Shown piece after piece: positions 19,386-30,900 of a DNA stretch of 64,000 nucleotides (positions are counted from its first letter, which is position 1; every line of letters starts with the position of its first letter). The translations under genes and the position numbers were made by a program. Source of the stretch: Astropecten irregularis (taxonomy: Eukaryota > Echinodermata > Asteroidea > Paxillosida > Astropectinidae); NCBI GenBank assembly GCA_963971285.1, contig OZ020262.1, forward strand, positions 13,309,308 through 13,373,307. The letters run 5' to 3'. The notes under the pieces are model-generated. The model saw nothing but the letters and a program-made list of their open reading frames with translations. It was not told the origin of the DNA and did not search any database.

Positions 19386-20120
19386 AAGTATCACATTCTA
19401 AAGAAGTCCCAATGTAATCTTCCCCAAAAAATAGAAGATCACGCTGCAAATATGCAGCATACTCTTCCTATCCATTTTGCTAAAATATGGGATGTAAACA
19501 TTCGCTGTTCCGCTGTTGGGCCCCCCCCCCCCCCCCCAACTAAGAGATAGAGGGAATTCTTATTTTTGTCATGATTTTTTCTAAGGTCATAGTGTTTAGT
19601 AGAGCAACACGTCAAACAATCTTCAGATTTAAGTTCCAATTGCTATTATTTGTAGATTAAGGCCAGATGATATTATTTTCCCAGGAAGTGTCAGTCAATT
19701 CACTTCCTGGTGACCCGATTCCAGCCTTGGTCACACTGGTACACTAACCCCAAACTTGATTTCGGAACGAGTTCACGCAGTAATAAGGCCTCTCAGTACC
19801 TGACCAGGTACAAATTCAATATCGATTATTTTTAAGGTGAACAGAGGAAACTTACTGTTGCAGGGTTCGTACCTGCAAAATCCGAAATACAGTCTTGGCA
19901 CCTTTTTTTGAAAGGTGTGCGCATCTGTTATAATTTTCATGTAATATTCCCAGCAGAATAAAATTAAAACGAGTTTTTCTTCCTTTTTTTCACCATTTTG
20001 TTCATTTTCAAGTTTGTATTTTTGGATGATTGTAAAAAATCACTTTTTTTGGGGGGGGGGGCGATAACTGTTTGGCTTTTTTTGGCAAGGATCTATTGAA
20101 AAGCAAAATAAAGGATAACA

Positions 20121-20305
20121 TGGCTTCTGACTGCCAAACGAACAATTGACTACTGGGGACACCACCAACATAGCTGGATAGCTCAGTTGGTAGAGTGCCT
20201 GTACGGTATTCAGGAGTTGCCGGTTCTAATCCCGCTCCAGTCAATTTTTCTTTGTTCACTTTCCAATGACTTAAAATTCATTCAGTTTCCATTGTGGTTA
20301 TTTGA
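20121..20305 (+). mobile_element. tRNA-like SINE
   Basis: Head TGGCTTCTGACTGCCAAACG, A-box-like TAGCTCAGTTGGTAGAG, B-box-like GGTTCTAATCCC, tail TTCTTTGTTCACTTTCCAAT and CATTGTGGTTATTTGA. Confidence 0.8.
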
Positions 20306-20559
20306 TGTTTAGATTGTAGGTTGAAGTGAAATGTGCACAATAGTTCATTGTTCTAGTTTTGGCAAAACTAGGTTAGGGAAAAAGTCACAAGAACAGAGCA
20401 AGGCTCGTTTAATCTCAAATACCTTGACCAAGAATCAGGTCAGACAAAACCTGTAGCACATTGACCGTGAAAATATGCCCACCAACTTGAACTCCAGAAG
20501 ATCATTTGCACCAAATTATTTGGAGTGGACCAAATGCAAGTCACTTGTGTTCATATGTA

Positions 20560-20896
20560 AAGGTATATATCATGCTTTGATTTTTATCAAAGAAATACAG
20601 ACTCATGGGCAAAAATATCAAAGAAGACACAGTAACAGTCATCTATGAAAATTGCAGTCCCATACGGTGCCCACTTGAGAAAACACTGAAAACGGCCACA
20701 GTGTTTAAGTCTTTTCTCTTTTATTTTTTGGTCACTGGTTTTGCTGTTTTCTGGATAAATACAGCATTTCAGGCGGAAAAATTGTAACAGTATGTATCTA
20801 CCATGACCATCTTTATACCCTGTAAGTTTTCAGTTAAATCTCTGAAGATTTCTGTTGCGGTATATGCTGCTAAAGTATGATATTTACCTTTAATAC
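20560..20896 (-). mobile_element. MITE family B copy
   Basis: AAAGGTATATATCATGCTTT and AAAGTATGATATTTACCTTT ends; nearly full length. Confidence 0.8.
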
Positions 20897-21341
20897 TCGC
20901 ATCATTCCAAGCCCAGGTACTGTAGTAACAGCTGACCCATTTCTCTAAATTAGTTCTTTGGGATGCCTTAGAACCTGTACTACAGTTAATTACCATAAAC
21001 TTTCTTGGTTGTGTATATTTATTAATTATACATAATGTAAATAATTATGTAGGCTCTAAACTTTTCCTGCATCAAAGTGCCAAATTTTGCAATTCACAGT
21101 TCATCATATTACATGTGTATCGTTTAAAATATAAGAGTTTAAGTTTATGTACATATTATACTGTATTCCCCTCATCTGAAAGATTTGAAAGGGGATTTAG
21201 ATTTAAGCTCTTCTTGAAATTAAAAAAGTTTACAAAGAAGTCTTTCTTCTTTATGAAATAAAGAAAGAATGAATTTGTTCATTTATTTTGTTTAAACAGA
21301 CAAAAAGGGCGTGTTGTGTTTGTTTCCTCAACAATTATGTA

Positions 21342-21667
21342 AAGGTAGTATCATACTTTGGTAGCACACCGAAACAGACATCTTCACAGATTTTCCTATA
21401 ACTTACAGGGTATAAAGATGGTGATGATAGAAACATATAGGGGGTGGGGGCCTACCGTTAACATTTTTCTGCCTGAAATGCTGTATTTATCCAGAAAAGA
21501 TTAAACCAGTGACTAAAATTATTTTTGATCTTTTAAAGAAATACTGTGGCCGCTTTCCACTGTTTTCTCAAAAAGTGGGCACCGTATGGGACTGAAATGT
21601 TCACAGATGACTGTTACTGTATCTTCCTTGATATTTTTGCCCATTAATCTGCATTTCTTTGACAAAG
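21342..21667 (+). mobile_element. MITE family B copy, 3' end truncated
   Basis: Starts AAAGGTAGTATCATACTTTG and runs to AATCTGCATTTCTTTGACAA; the closing inverted repeat is missing. Confidence 0.8.
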
Positions 21668-22130
21668 TGAGGCAAGTTGAAGAGGCTTGTGAATGATGTC
21701 TGGCTGGATCCGTCAAGCACATGTAGGCCATGAGAGTTCACACTACCTTACCTGGGGCGGGCAATTATTGGGTTTGTGAAAATCTAGGTCGCTGAATGGA
21801 GTACTCGCGCAAGTATGCATTAATTGTACAGGATGAATGTGTTTCAATTCATGTTGAGGAAAGGAGTGTTTAGCAGGCTGCACTCTTCCAGGAAATTGGC
21901 CCCGTGCACGCGGCGTGTTTCTTCCCGAGATGAATTGAGCTGAATCCCGTCGGCATTCTTCCCAAACATGTCCAGACTTGTCTACCGGTAATTCATCCTC
22001 CTTTCTTGCCTTTTCATCATCCGCGACTTCTAAAATTAGAAGCGGCTCACTGAAGAAGGTGTTCGGAACAGAATTGGTAATTACTGGGCCACAATTCGGC
22101 AGAAGATCATTGTTCAGTTTATCATTAAAG

Positions 22131-22453
22131 GTACTAGTAATACCAAAAGTGATTGATAAAGGTCACGGAGCAGCACTCACACTTTGTCTGAACAAACATA
22201 TGTACATGAAATGATGTGAAAATTTCAGCTCAATCGCACATCTGAGTCACGAGAAAATATAGGGAAAACAAGACCAGTGTCCGTATAAAACATAAAGAAT
22301 GGCCTTTTTGATCTTACCCCGAGATCAAAACTGTTTTCGGTCTTTGTTTTACTAATTTCTGGATAAGTGCACCATTTCAGGAGGAAATATTTTAAAGGAT
22401 ATATGTTTCTACCAGCATCATGATACGTAATATTATTACCTTTATAGTCACAA
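22131..22453 (-). mobile_element. MITE family B2 copy
   Basis: AGTGATTGATAAAGGTCACG and TTGATCTTACCCCGAGATCA match the B2 variant. Confidence 0.65.
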
Positions 22454-22574
22454 TTTGAACGTGTACCACTTCATCTTGAAAAAATAATGCCGTTATTTGT
22501 TGTTTTCCCGCCAAAAAAGTGAACACCAATTTTCACAGGTTTGTATTGTGATACTGCAAATGAGTGTTTTCTTT

Positions 22575-22887
22575 AAAGGTAATATCATACTTTGGTTTTT
22601 GTCAAACATATCATGGAGATACAATAACAGTCATCTTTGAAATTTGCAGTCCCATATAGGGTGCCCACATTTCGAGAAAACAGTGAAAAACGCCCACGGT
22701 ATTTCTTAAATCTTTTCACCGTCATTGTTGATATTTTAAAAAATAAAAAAGATTTTCGATCGTTTCTGAATAAATACACCACTTCAGGCGGAAAATGTTA
22801 ACGGTATGTTTCTACCAGCACCATCTTCATACCCTGTAAGTAAATCTGTGATTAGTTTCTTACCAAAGTATGATACTACCTTTAAAA
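22575..22887 (-). mobile_element. MITE family B copy
   Basis: AAAGGTAATATCATACTTTG and ACCAAAGTATGATACTACCT ends, full length. Confidence 0.8.
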
Positions 22888-23068
22888 TGCTCCGGCTCCC
22901 TCAACAACCAAGCTGAGTGGAGCCCCACTCACAAAACAGCTCAAAGACACGCACAAAACAAATGCAACTAAATAATGTCCGCGGAAAAAGCTAAAAGAAG
23001 CACGTATATTCGAAATGATAAAACACATAATTCAATTGGGTAAGCTAAAACACAAATGATGTTGCTTT

Positions 23069-23403
23069 AAAGGTATATAGTATACTTTGGTAAGAAACCC
23101 AAACAGAAATGTTCACAGATTTACCTATAACTTTAAGGGTATATGAAGATGGTGCTGGTAGAAACATAACGTTAAAGATTTTCCGCCTGAAATGGTGTAT
23201 TTATCAAAAAATTAGTCAAACATCGACCGAAAATCTTTTTGATCTTTTAAAAGATCAAAAATAAAAGAGAAAAGATTTAAGAAATACTGTGGCCCTTTTT
23301 CACGATTTTCTAAAAAAGTGGGCACCGTATCACAGATGACTGTTACTGTATCTTCCTTGATATTTTCGCCCATGACAAAAACCAAAGTATGATACTACCT
23401 TTA
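23069..23403 (+). mobile_element. MITE family B copy
   Basis: AAAGGTATATAGTATACTTT and ACCAAAGTATGATACTACCT ends; the central palindrome TTTGATCTTTTAAAAGATCA is intact. Confidence 0.85.
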
Positions 23404-23973
23404 ACATGGCGTATGACACATACAGTATGTATTAATGTGGTTTTAGGGTTGAAAGATTACTCCGAAATGGAAAGACAAAAACATGAAACATGACCGTAAA
23501 TTCGGCCCATAACCAGGGCGATTAAAATACATTCGCTGCAACCTGCAATGGACATAAATTTTCGAGCAAGGAAATACAAGCATTGAGCAGAGGCGTTTCT
23601 GAAAACCCAACTTTATTGGGTTACTTGTCTTTATACTTCCTTAGTATTACTCAAGTGGCGTGATGAAATGATCATGAGTGGGCACGAGTTAGGAGTCAAA
23701 GCAAAAAACGGCAACTTGGTGAAAAATAAATATAAACAGCGCCCTCGTACTACAAACCATCCCCCAACACAAAATGGATTATTTTATCAAGCAGGCGTTT
23801 CGTTTACTGTCAAGTTAAATGGCGGTCACTTTGAGGGCACCAACCATGTAAACCATTGTATTCAATCACGGTGAATCACCTGAACAGAAGCAGACAAAGG
23901 TTTGATTTCCAGCTATGGATGGCCTGCTGCCATCAGGACCAATTTCTATGAAAATTGTACTGGTTGAAAAGTT

Positions 23974-24292
23974 AAAGGTAGTATCATACTTTGGTTTTTG
24001 TCAAAGAAATACAGATTCATGGGCAAAAATATCAAGGAAGATACAGTAAAAGTAATCTGTGAAAATTTGAGTGCCATACGGTGCCCACTTTTTGAGAAAA
24101 CAGTGAAAAATCTTTTAAAAGATCAAACAGATTTTTGGTCGTTGTTTTACTAATTTCTTGATAAATACACCATTTCAGGCGGAACAATTCTAACGGTATG
24201 TTTCTACCACCACCATCTTCATACCCTTTAAGTCAATCTGTGAACATTTCTGTCATTGGTCTCTTACCAAAGTATGATACTACCTTTAAGAG
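23974..24292 (-). mobile_element. MITE family B copy
   Basis: AAAGGTAGTATCATACTTTG and CCAAAGTATGATACTACCTT ends; part of the interior is deleted. Confidence 0.85.
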
Positions 24293-24390
24293 ATAAGAAG
24301 ATGAGTTGGTGCAAGCACTGCGATGGCCGTTTTGAACTGTATTGGTACGCCTATAAGGTTCAAAAACATTGTTCGTAACGCCAACCTTTC

Positions 24391-24452
24391 TAGTGTTCAT
24401 CTTTCAATGACTGAAATTAATCCAGTCAGTTTCCCTTGTGGTTTATTATTTG
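24391..24452 (+). mobile_element. SINE tail fragment
   Basis: GTTCATCTTTCAATGACTGA and CAGTCAGTTTCCCTTGTGGT are the SINE 3' part; the upstream core is unrecognisable. Confidence 0.55.
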
Positions 24453-24459
24453 GATCATT

Positions 24460-25960
24460 CCCAGAAAATGTTTAAGTATTATTATCAAACTTCCCCACTA
24501 ATACTTGTAAATAAATTCCCTCCATTACTAAACTGTTTTCATTTTGAAACAAACTTCCTAACAGTCATATACAGAAACTTTATGCAAAACATTTTGTTTT
24601 GATGAAACTTTCAGTCAATTAAATTAAAAGCTGGCCAAGATTTTTTTTCTATTAAATTTGCTTTTTAAATCCCACGAAAGGGCAGTATTTTCGGCCATGA
24701 ATGTAAACCTTTTGCCTACTTCGTAGTTGCCTATTCAAAACTCATTTTAAAGATATATCTTTGTTTCTGTACAGACGGCAGAAATTCGACCTATACCACT
24801 CTTTATGCATTCAGGATGCTGACTTGTTCGTACTTTATGTAGCGTATAATTTTATTAGGCTTACCATGCAAAATGATGTTTGATTCGTTAGTGGCTGGGA
24901 TTCATCTTTAGTCTGCAAAGCTCAAGACCCGTTTTCTTTGTTTTGTTGAGTCTACTTTTTGCCAGCAGAAGTTGTTACAGTACTTATTAGTTGGTTCTTT
25001 TCGCAGATAGGCCCTTAGGACTTAGGCCTAAAGCTTTTTACGGGAAACGGGCTTAAGTCCTTGCAAGTCTTTCGCATGGGGTAAATCTTAGTTAAAGGAC
25101 CATGCGGTAATTAAACTTTGCTCAATGGCGAGCCCAAACACGGGACAGTTTAAAAGAAATGTGCTGGACAACGTAATTGCATTTTCTCCCTATAACGGGA
25201 AACGACAGGGCGCTAAGATCCAAGCACTTCAGGTTAATTTGCAGTCATTGTTGCGGCTGAAAAAGAGCTTACGAGTTGGGCTAAGTAAATGGAGACGATG
25301 CCGACGAGATCACAGTACCGCCCCGAAAAGAACGATGACGTAATTGTGTATAGTCTTTAATTCCAGGCTTCACTCTCGAACCACCTATACTCCTTAGTCC
25401 ATTCAGAAAAAGAAGAAGACATAAATTATTATACCTAATTTACGATTTTTACATTCATTACATATTATTTTGTTTCACATTGTGAATTCACGAGTGAAGT
25501 TGGGGGAGGACCGTCAGGGATTTAGAACTTAAAAACGCCGTGTGTGTTCTTTAGTCTTTTATACACAGAACCGGTGAGCGGTTTTGTTCTTTGCTGTAGG
25601 CCAACCCCCAAAAAGAGGCTTACGGATTTTGTATAAAGCAATTAGAATTGTGGGAAGGCTGAATGATATAATGACCTCACCGAATAGAATGCCGGAACAA
25701 TAGGCGGATGATGCGATACAGAAACAAGATTTTACACATTCTTTTCAAGCCAAGAGGAAGCGGCACTCTGTCTGAAATCCGGTACCTCTGTATTATTTAT
25801 GCCAAGCGGTTGTTGATCCAAGAGCCACCACCACAAACTGCTGTATTTGAAAGGACGTGTGGTATTGGTGTAGCTCTTCGGTTAGGTCCTTGGCCTTTAC
25901 AATACAAGTTTCGTCAAGGAGACTCAAGCAGCCTACCCCTTTCTAAGTCAAAATATAATC
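24460..25960. other. Intergenic stretch, nothing recognised
   Basis: I find no family member, exon chain or RNA gene here. A 72-codon frame at 25125-25343 (MASPNTGQFKRNVLDNVIAF) has no recognisable domain. Confidence 0.5.
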
Positions 25961-25961
25961 T

Positions 25962-26062
25962 TTACAGTTAGGAGGGCCTGACGTTTCGATCCATAGCATT
26001 AACACCCTTTTTTCAAAGGCTTTGAGAAAGATACTGCTTAGGATCGAAACTCGTTGGGTCAT
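25962..26062. mobile_element. Penelope-like terminal fragment (family F)
   Basis: AGGAGGGCCTGACGTTTCGA and GCTTAGGATCGAAAC are opposed copies of the family F motif, joined around TTTCAAAGGCTTTGAGAAAG. Confidence 0.45.
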
Positions 26063-26071
26063 CCTATAAAC

Positions 26072-26447
26072 TTTAAAGGGATGGTACAGAAATGGTTTGT
26101 GCGACAAAACCGTTGCTGACAGTGAAAGCACATTATGTAATCCATCATATACCTTAACTGACAAACCTGTAGAAGTTTGAGGTCAATCAGCCATCTGGGT
26201 CACGAGAAAATAGTGAAACCCGTATACAGAGAACTGTACACATTTAAACGAATGAATAAAACGCTTCGAAGCGATTTATTCCAATCGGAAAATAGTTTCG
26301 TTTATTTCTCAACGAATATGGCATTTCAGACAAAAACATTTCATGGGATGTTTTCTCCTATCATCACCATTATATACTGCGTAAGTTTTATGTGAATCTG
26401 TGATCATGAAGTGTATTTTGTCTTACCGATTCTGTACCCTCCCATTA
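26072..26447 (-). mobile_element. MITE family C copy
   Basis: TTAAAGGGATGGTACAGAA and TTCTGTACCCTCCCATTAA ends. The centre has the perfect 12-bp palindrome CGCTTCGAAGCG (26262-26273). A second copy, inverted, is at 40998-41371. Confidence 0.85.
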
Positions 26448-26946
26448 AGTTTAAAGCATCATATTCCACTTTATTGCTTGTTTTCAAAATAATAATAATC
26501 AATCAATACATCCCGCCGGCGCAATGAATTTTGTAAACAGGGCGAACTTTGTCCTTTTTCATTTTCTTTTCCTTTTTTCGTTTATTAATGAACTTTTTCA
26601 TTGCATTACTCAAGAAAGTATTGCTAAATGCTATAGTGCAGCAAGACAATTCGTGAAAAAAGATACTTTGGCCTTTGATATGAGTTATTTATTGATAACC
26701 AACTGAAAGCACATTTATCCATCACGTTCGGGTAACATAATAGTGCCGATTTGGTTATTTATTATTCATACCCATTTCTATCATATAAATATGAATGATT
26801 ATAAATTATGAATGACCTTTCGGCGGGTTCAGTCAAGTGAGCCTTTTGGCATTTGCGTTTTCATTGTTCCTTTGAATCTCGTTTATAAGTTAATGTATTT
26901 ATTAATTAAGTTCTATCATAATCCTAATGTTTAAGACGTTATCATT

Positions 26947-26959
26947 TGACCTTTGACCT
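26947..26959 (-). promoter_or_regulatory. Perfect DR1 nuclear-receptor-type site
   Basis: TGACCTTTGACCT is two exact TGACCT half-sites with one base between (DR1, the HNF4/COUP-TF/RXR type). It lies about 820 bp upstream of the glypican start. Function is inferred from the motif only. Confidence 0.35.
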
Positions 26960-27776
26960 GCCTTAGTTCGCCCTATTTAGGTCAAATCATAATTTCTTTT
27001 ACCGATTTCTAGAGCAAGCGCATTCAATAGTGGAGTTTCTATTTTCAAAAGGTATTTTACCAGTAACGTTGCATTGTGGTGATGGCATGAGCAATAAATC
27101 AAAGAGGCCGAATAACCGAAGGAACTTTTAAAAGAAAAATCAGTTTTCAAAAGAATCTGAATTATTTTCCCGTCCAAAAGAACAGAAAAAGAGGGGAAAA
27201 GTTTTTCCATTTGTGTGCATTCGGGCGGAACGGTCCAATCATAAACGTGAGATTGCCCACCCACGTATATCAGTCACCCATGCATCTATAAACGCATACA
27301 TTATGCGAGCAGACGTTTTAGCACTGCGATATCGTCTGCTCACGTTTTGTGCACGTTGCAATGGGAGATTGAACGCACACAAAAACACCATACGACAGCT
27401 GGTGATCATTTTCAGTCATTCAGTGCATATGCAACGTACAGGAAGTTATCTCCACCGGAATCAGTCACCCAACTTTTCCTGTTTCCCAGTCTTGTATTCT
27501 TCACCAGATTTTCTAATCTGATAGCCACCCATCGACACGCACATCCTTTGGGATGAAGTAATCACCGTTTTTGTCTTGATTATGATAATTGGAAAGATAA
27601 ACTCGAGGCCTTAAAGAGCAGCAGATCTGTCAAAAACTTCTCAGTCGTTTTCGAGTTGCCAGTTGAAAAGCACATCATTGAACCGCCAACGTTATCGTCT
27701 GCTCACGGTGCCGACAATAAAGCATCTCTCGTCACATTTTGGGACAGTGTATAGCCTACTTCATAAAAACTGAACC

Positions 27777-27951
27777 ATGGAAACTATGGATTTTCTTCGA
27801 AGAATAACCCTTCTTTGCCTGGGACTTGTGCTGTTTTCTGGAGGAGAGGTTTTGTCTCAGTCGGAGAGGCAAACTTGTGAGAATGTTAGGGACTTTTTCA
27901 CCGGTTTTCAGTTCGCACAAGACATCGACATGCCGGAAAACCCGATATCAG
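27777..27951 (+). CDS. gpc5-like: Glypican exon 1 (start codon, signal peptide)
   Basis: ATG at 27777 in context GAACCATGG; a second in-frame ATG follows nine bases later. The first was chosen for its A at -3 equivalent context and G at +4. Encodes the signal peptide and RQTCENVRDFFTGFQFAQDI with Cys34. Donor GTACGT, leaves phase 1. Confidence 0.9.
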
Positions 27952-30900
27952 GTACGTGTTTTTAGTCTCAACTTTAGTTCCTGCATGGAGGAGAATTTGA
28001 TCTTGAAAAATGTGGTACAGTATTCCTCCTGGAGTCTCACATTGCTATTTTGTTACATATTCAGTCATTATGAGTATTGTTTTTTTACATTTAGTCCCAG
28101 GCCTACAGGTAGGCCTATTATTAGATTAGAAAAACGAATTTCTCTCAATCAATAACCACATTTTGTTCAAGCTCGTGAAAAGTATTTTTTTGGAAAAAAT
28201 ATGTCAAAATTTCTCCACGCCAAAATGTCGATTTATCATAAGAGTTTCTCTTTTAGGTGGTTTGTTAAAACTGAAGAAACCTGTATAGTCAGATAGTGAA
28301 GGTATTTATTACAGAATGTGGATCAAGAAGGTTTTCCTTTTGTTTGGGAGTTATTTTACAAAAAAAAACCAAGTATGTCAGTGGACTTCTATTCTAGAAC
28401 TTCTAGTGTCATCAGTTTTGAGTTGTTAACTACATCTTTTACATAACCTAAGCCAAGTGACAAAGAAAAGTAACAATTGACATATACAGTATCCCTTTTG
28501 TGGAATTATTGTGTGCTCTTTTTCATAATTAAAAGCTAGAGTTGACAAAGAAAACGTATTTAAATCTTTCCTGAGCAGTGGATGTTACTGGTATTTTTCT
28601 TACACTCAGAAGTCAGAGAAAAACAATATGTATGAATTTATGCAATCTGGAAGTTAGCATTTATGATTTATCAACTTTTGTACAGGTGTATGTAGGCCTA
28701 GTATTATTAGATAATTCAAACATTTTGTAATTTATCCATCCCCGATAAATGTTGTATTATTTATTTATTTTGCCATGAATTTTGTTTGCTGAATTTAGCT
28801 GAATTTAGCTTTTGCTGAAAATACATCTAGATTCTGTGATACATCACAAGCAAAAAATATGAACTGATTTTGTTTAATAAATCGTAGTCTTTGCAAAGTC
28901 TGAATAATATGTTTTTCAGAGTGGATATGGGAATTTCCATGATGATTTTTTGAAATTAAAACATATTTTCATCTTTGTTGATGGGTCATAGTCTAAATTT
29001 GGAATTGCCGACCAACAATGAAATAATTCCTGTTCTCCATCATTGTACTGAATCTAAAGTGGCTCCTTCACATTATCAGAATGTAAACACTCAAATTTGC
29101 CAAAGTCTGGTTAGCAGCTGTCTGAAGCCAAGATTAAATATTTAACAAATTGGGTTAACTCTCAGCCTAATGGTGCCTTTTGTATGAAGTGAAAGAAATA
29201 GGCACCCATGCATGTTAACCTAAATCAAACAATCTTTACTCAGTTGGACTTAAAGGGATGAGTTTAGCGTTGGACTTTCGAGCTCATATACTGCAACACT
29301 TGATTTGTTCTCAGGACTTTTGAGTTTTGACAATGTAGAAATTAGGTTGTACCGTTTGAAAACACTTGTCTGTGCTTGTAAAATAGGCCAGTGCACTTGC
29401 CATCAGTTGGCAAAAGGGTGTAATCAGTTGTTCAGAGTTGTAAAATAAATTGTAGGGATAAAATACTAGCACTTAAATACAAACGTTACATATAGTGCAG
29501 ACAACTTCTGCAATCAATTTTAAAGGCCGTTTATACACTCATATATCATAGTGATTGAATGGTATCAAGTGAAAATCTACTGAATAGATCTTAGTTCTAG
29601 TAAGCAAAATATTAAATGAGACATAATTTGTGAAGAAGTAATTCATATTTGAAAAGACTCAAAAGAGGATATTACAATGCCTTATTTTATTTGGACAGTT
29701 TACTTGTAAAGTACAAAATTTAAACTGGAAAGTAAACACAAATCTTTTTAAGCCTAGAACTGTTTGATGGAAAGTACCAAATTGTTCTAAGAAAAGGTAA
29801 TTTTATATACAAGTAGTATTAAAAAGTGACACACAAATCATCTTCATTTTCCAAATAGGAAGACCCACAGTGTCAAAATGACCATTCATATGATATGAGG
29901 ACCGTCAAACATGTTGTTTGCTTCTGCACAAAATATTCTATTTTGTATTCAAGCAATAATGTCCTTCAAATCAAAGCAAAATGGAAGCAGGACATTGTCA
30001 CTAAAATACCTTTAACGATCAGTGTCTGTGCATAATGTATATATGTTATGCTCGATTGCTCCTTAATACCTAGTCATTGAAGCCTGACTTAAGACCATGA
30101 AAACTAAATGTTTTCAGGAGAGATTCTGGCTGTGACTAATCTGGCTCTCTGGATCATTCCACCAAGTTGGAGTCTGATTTTGAGAGAGTAATTATATTTT
30201 ATCCTTCCATGAGTGCATTCAATTGGCAGTGTTTCCTCACATCACAGCAGAGTGACATAAATTCTCTGTACCTTAATTTAATTAAAACAGAGAAATTAAA
30301 CAAAAATGTCAATTTAAAGTCATCGTAAACTAAGGATAATATTAATCTAATAACCACAGGGGAAACTGACTGGATTAATGTAAAGTTATTGAAAAGTGAA
30401 CAAAGAATTGACTGGAGCGGGATTTGAACCGGTGGCAGCAGGTAAAGTCATCGTAAACTAAGGATAATATTAATCTAATAACCACAGGGGAAACTGACTG
30501 GATTAATGTAAAGTTATTGAAAAGTGAACAAAGAATTGACTGGAGCGGGATTTGAACCGGTGGCAGCAGGTAAACATACCGGCGCTCTACCAACTGAGCT
30601 ATCCAGTCCCATTGATGTGATGGTATTCGAGTGGTTGGTGGTTCAAATCCCACTCCAGTAAATTTTTCTTTTGTTCATATTTCAATGACTGTGAAGGATA
30701 ATAGTTTGAATTAAATAAATTGTCCCAGATATTGGAAGTTCCTTGAACGGTCTTCAAACACTTCATTCAAATTAAAGTTAGGGACATCACCACCAACATG
30801 GGGCTGTATAGCTCAGTTGGTGGAGCGTCCGAAGGGTATTCCGGTGGTTGCTGGTTTGAATCCAGCTCCAGTCAATTCTTCTTTGTTCACTATTCAATAA

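Noticed and set aside
20173..20245. Possible tRNA gene
   Set aside because: The A and B boxes are good, but the sequence is embedded in a repeated SINE with a fixed head and tail, and the copies differ in the anticodon arm.
20008..20259. Minus-strand frame with TGAGLEPATPEYRTGTLPTE
   Set aside because: This is the tRNA-like SINE translated on its minus strand; similar false peptides occur at 30375-30653 and 40374-40556.
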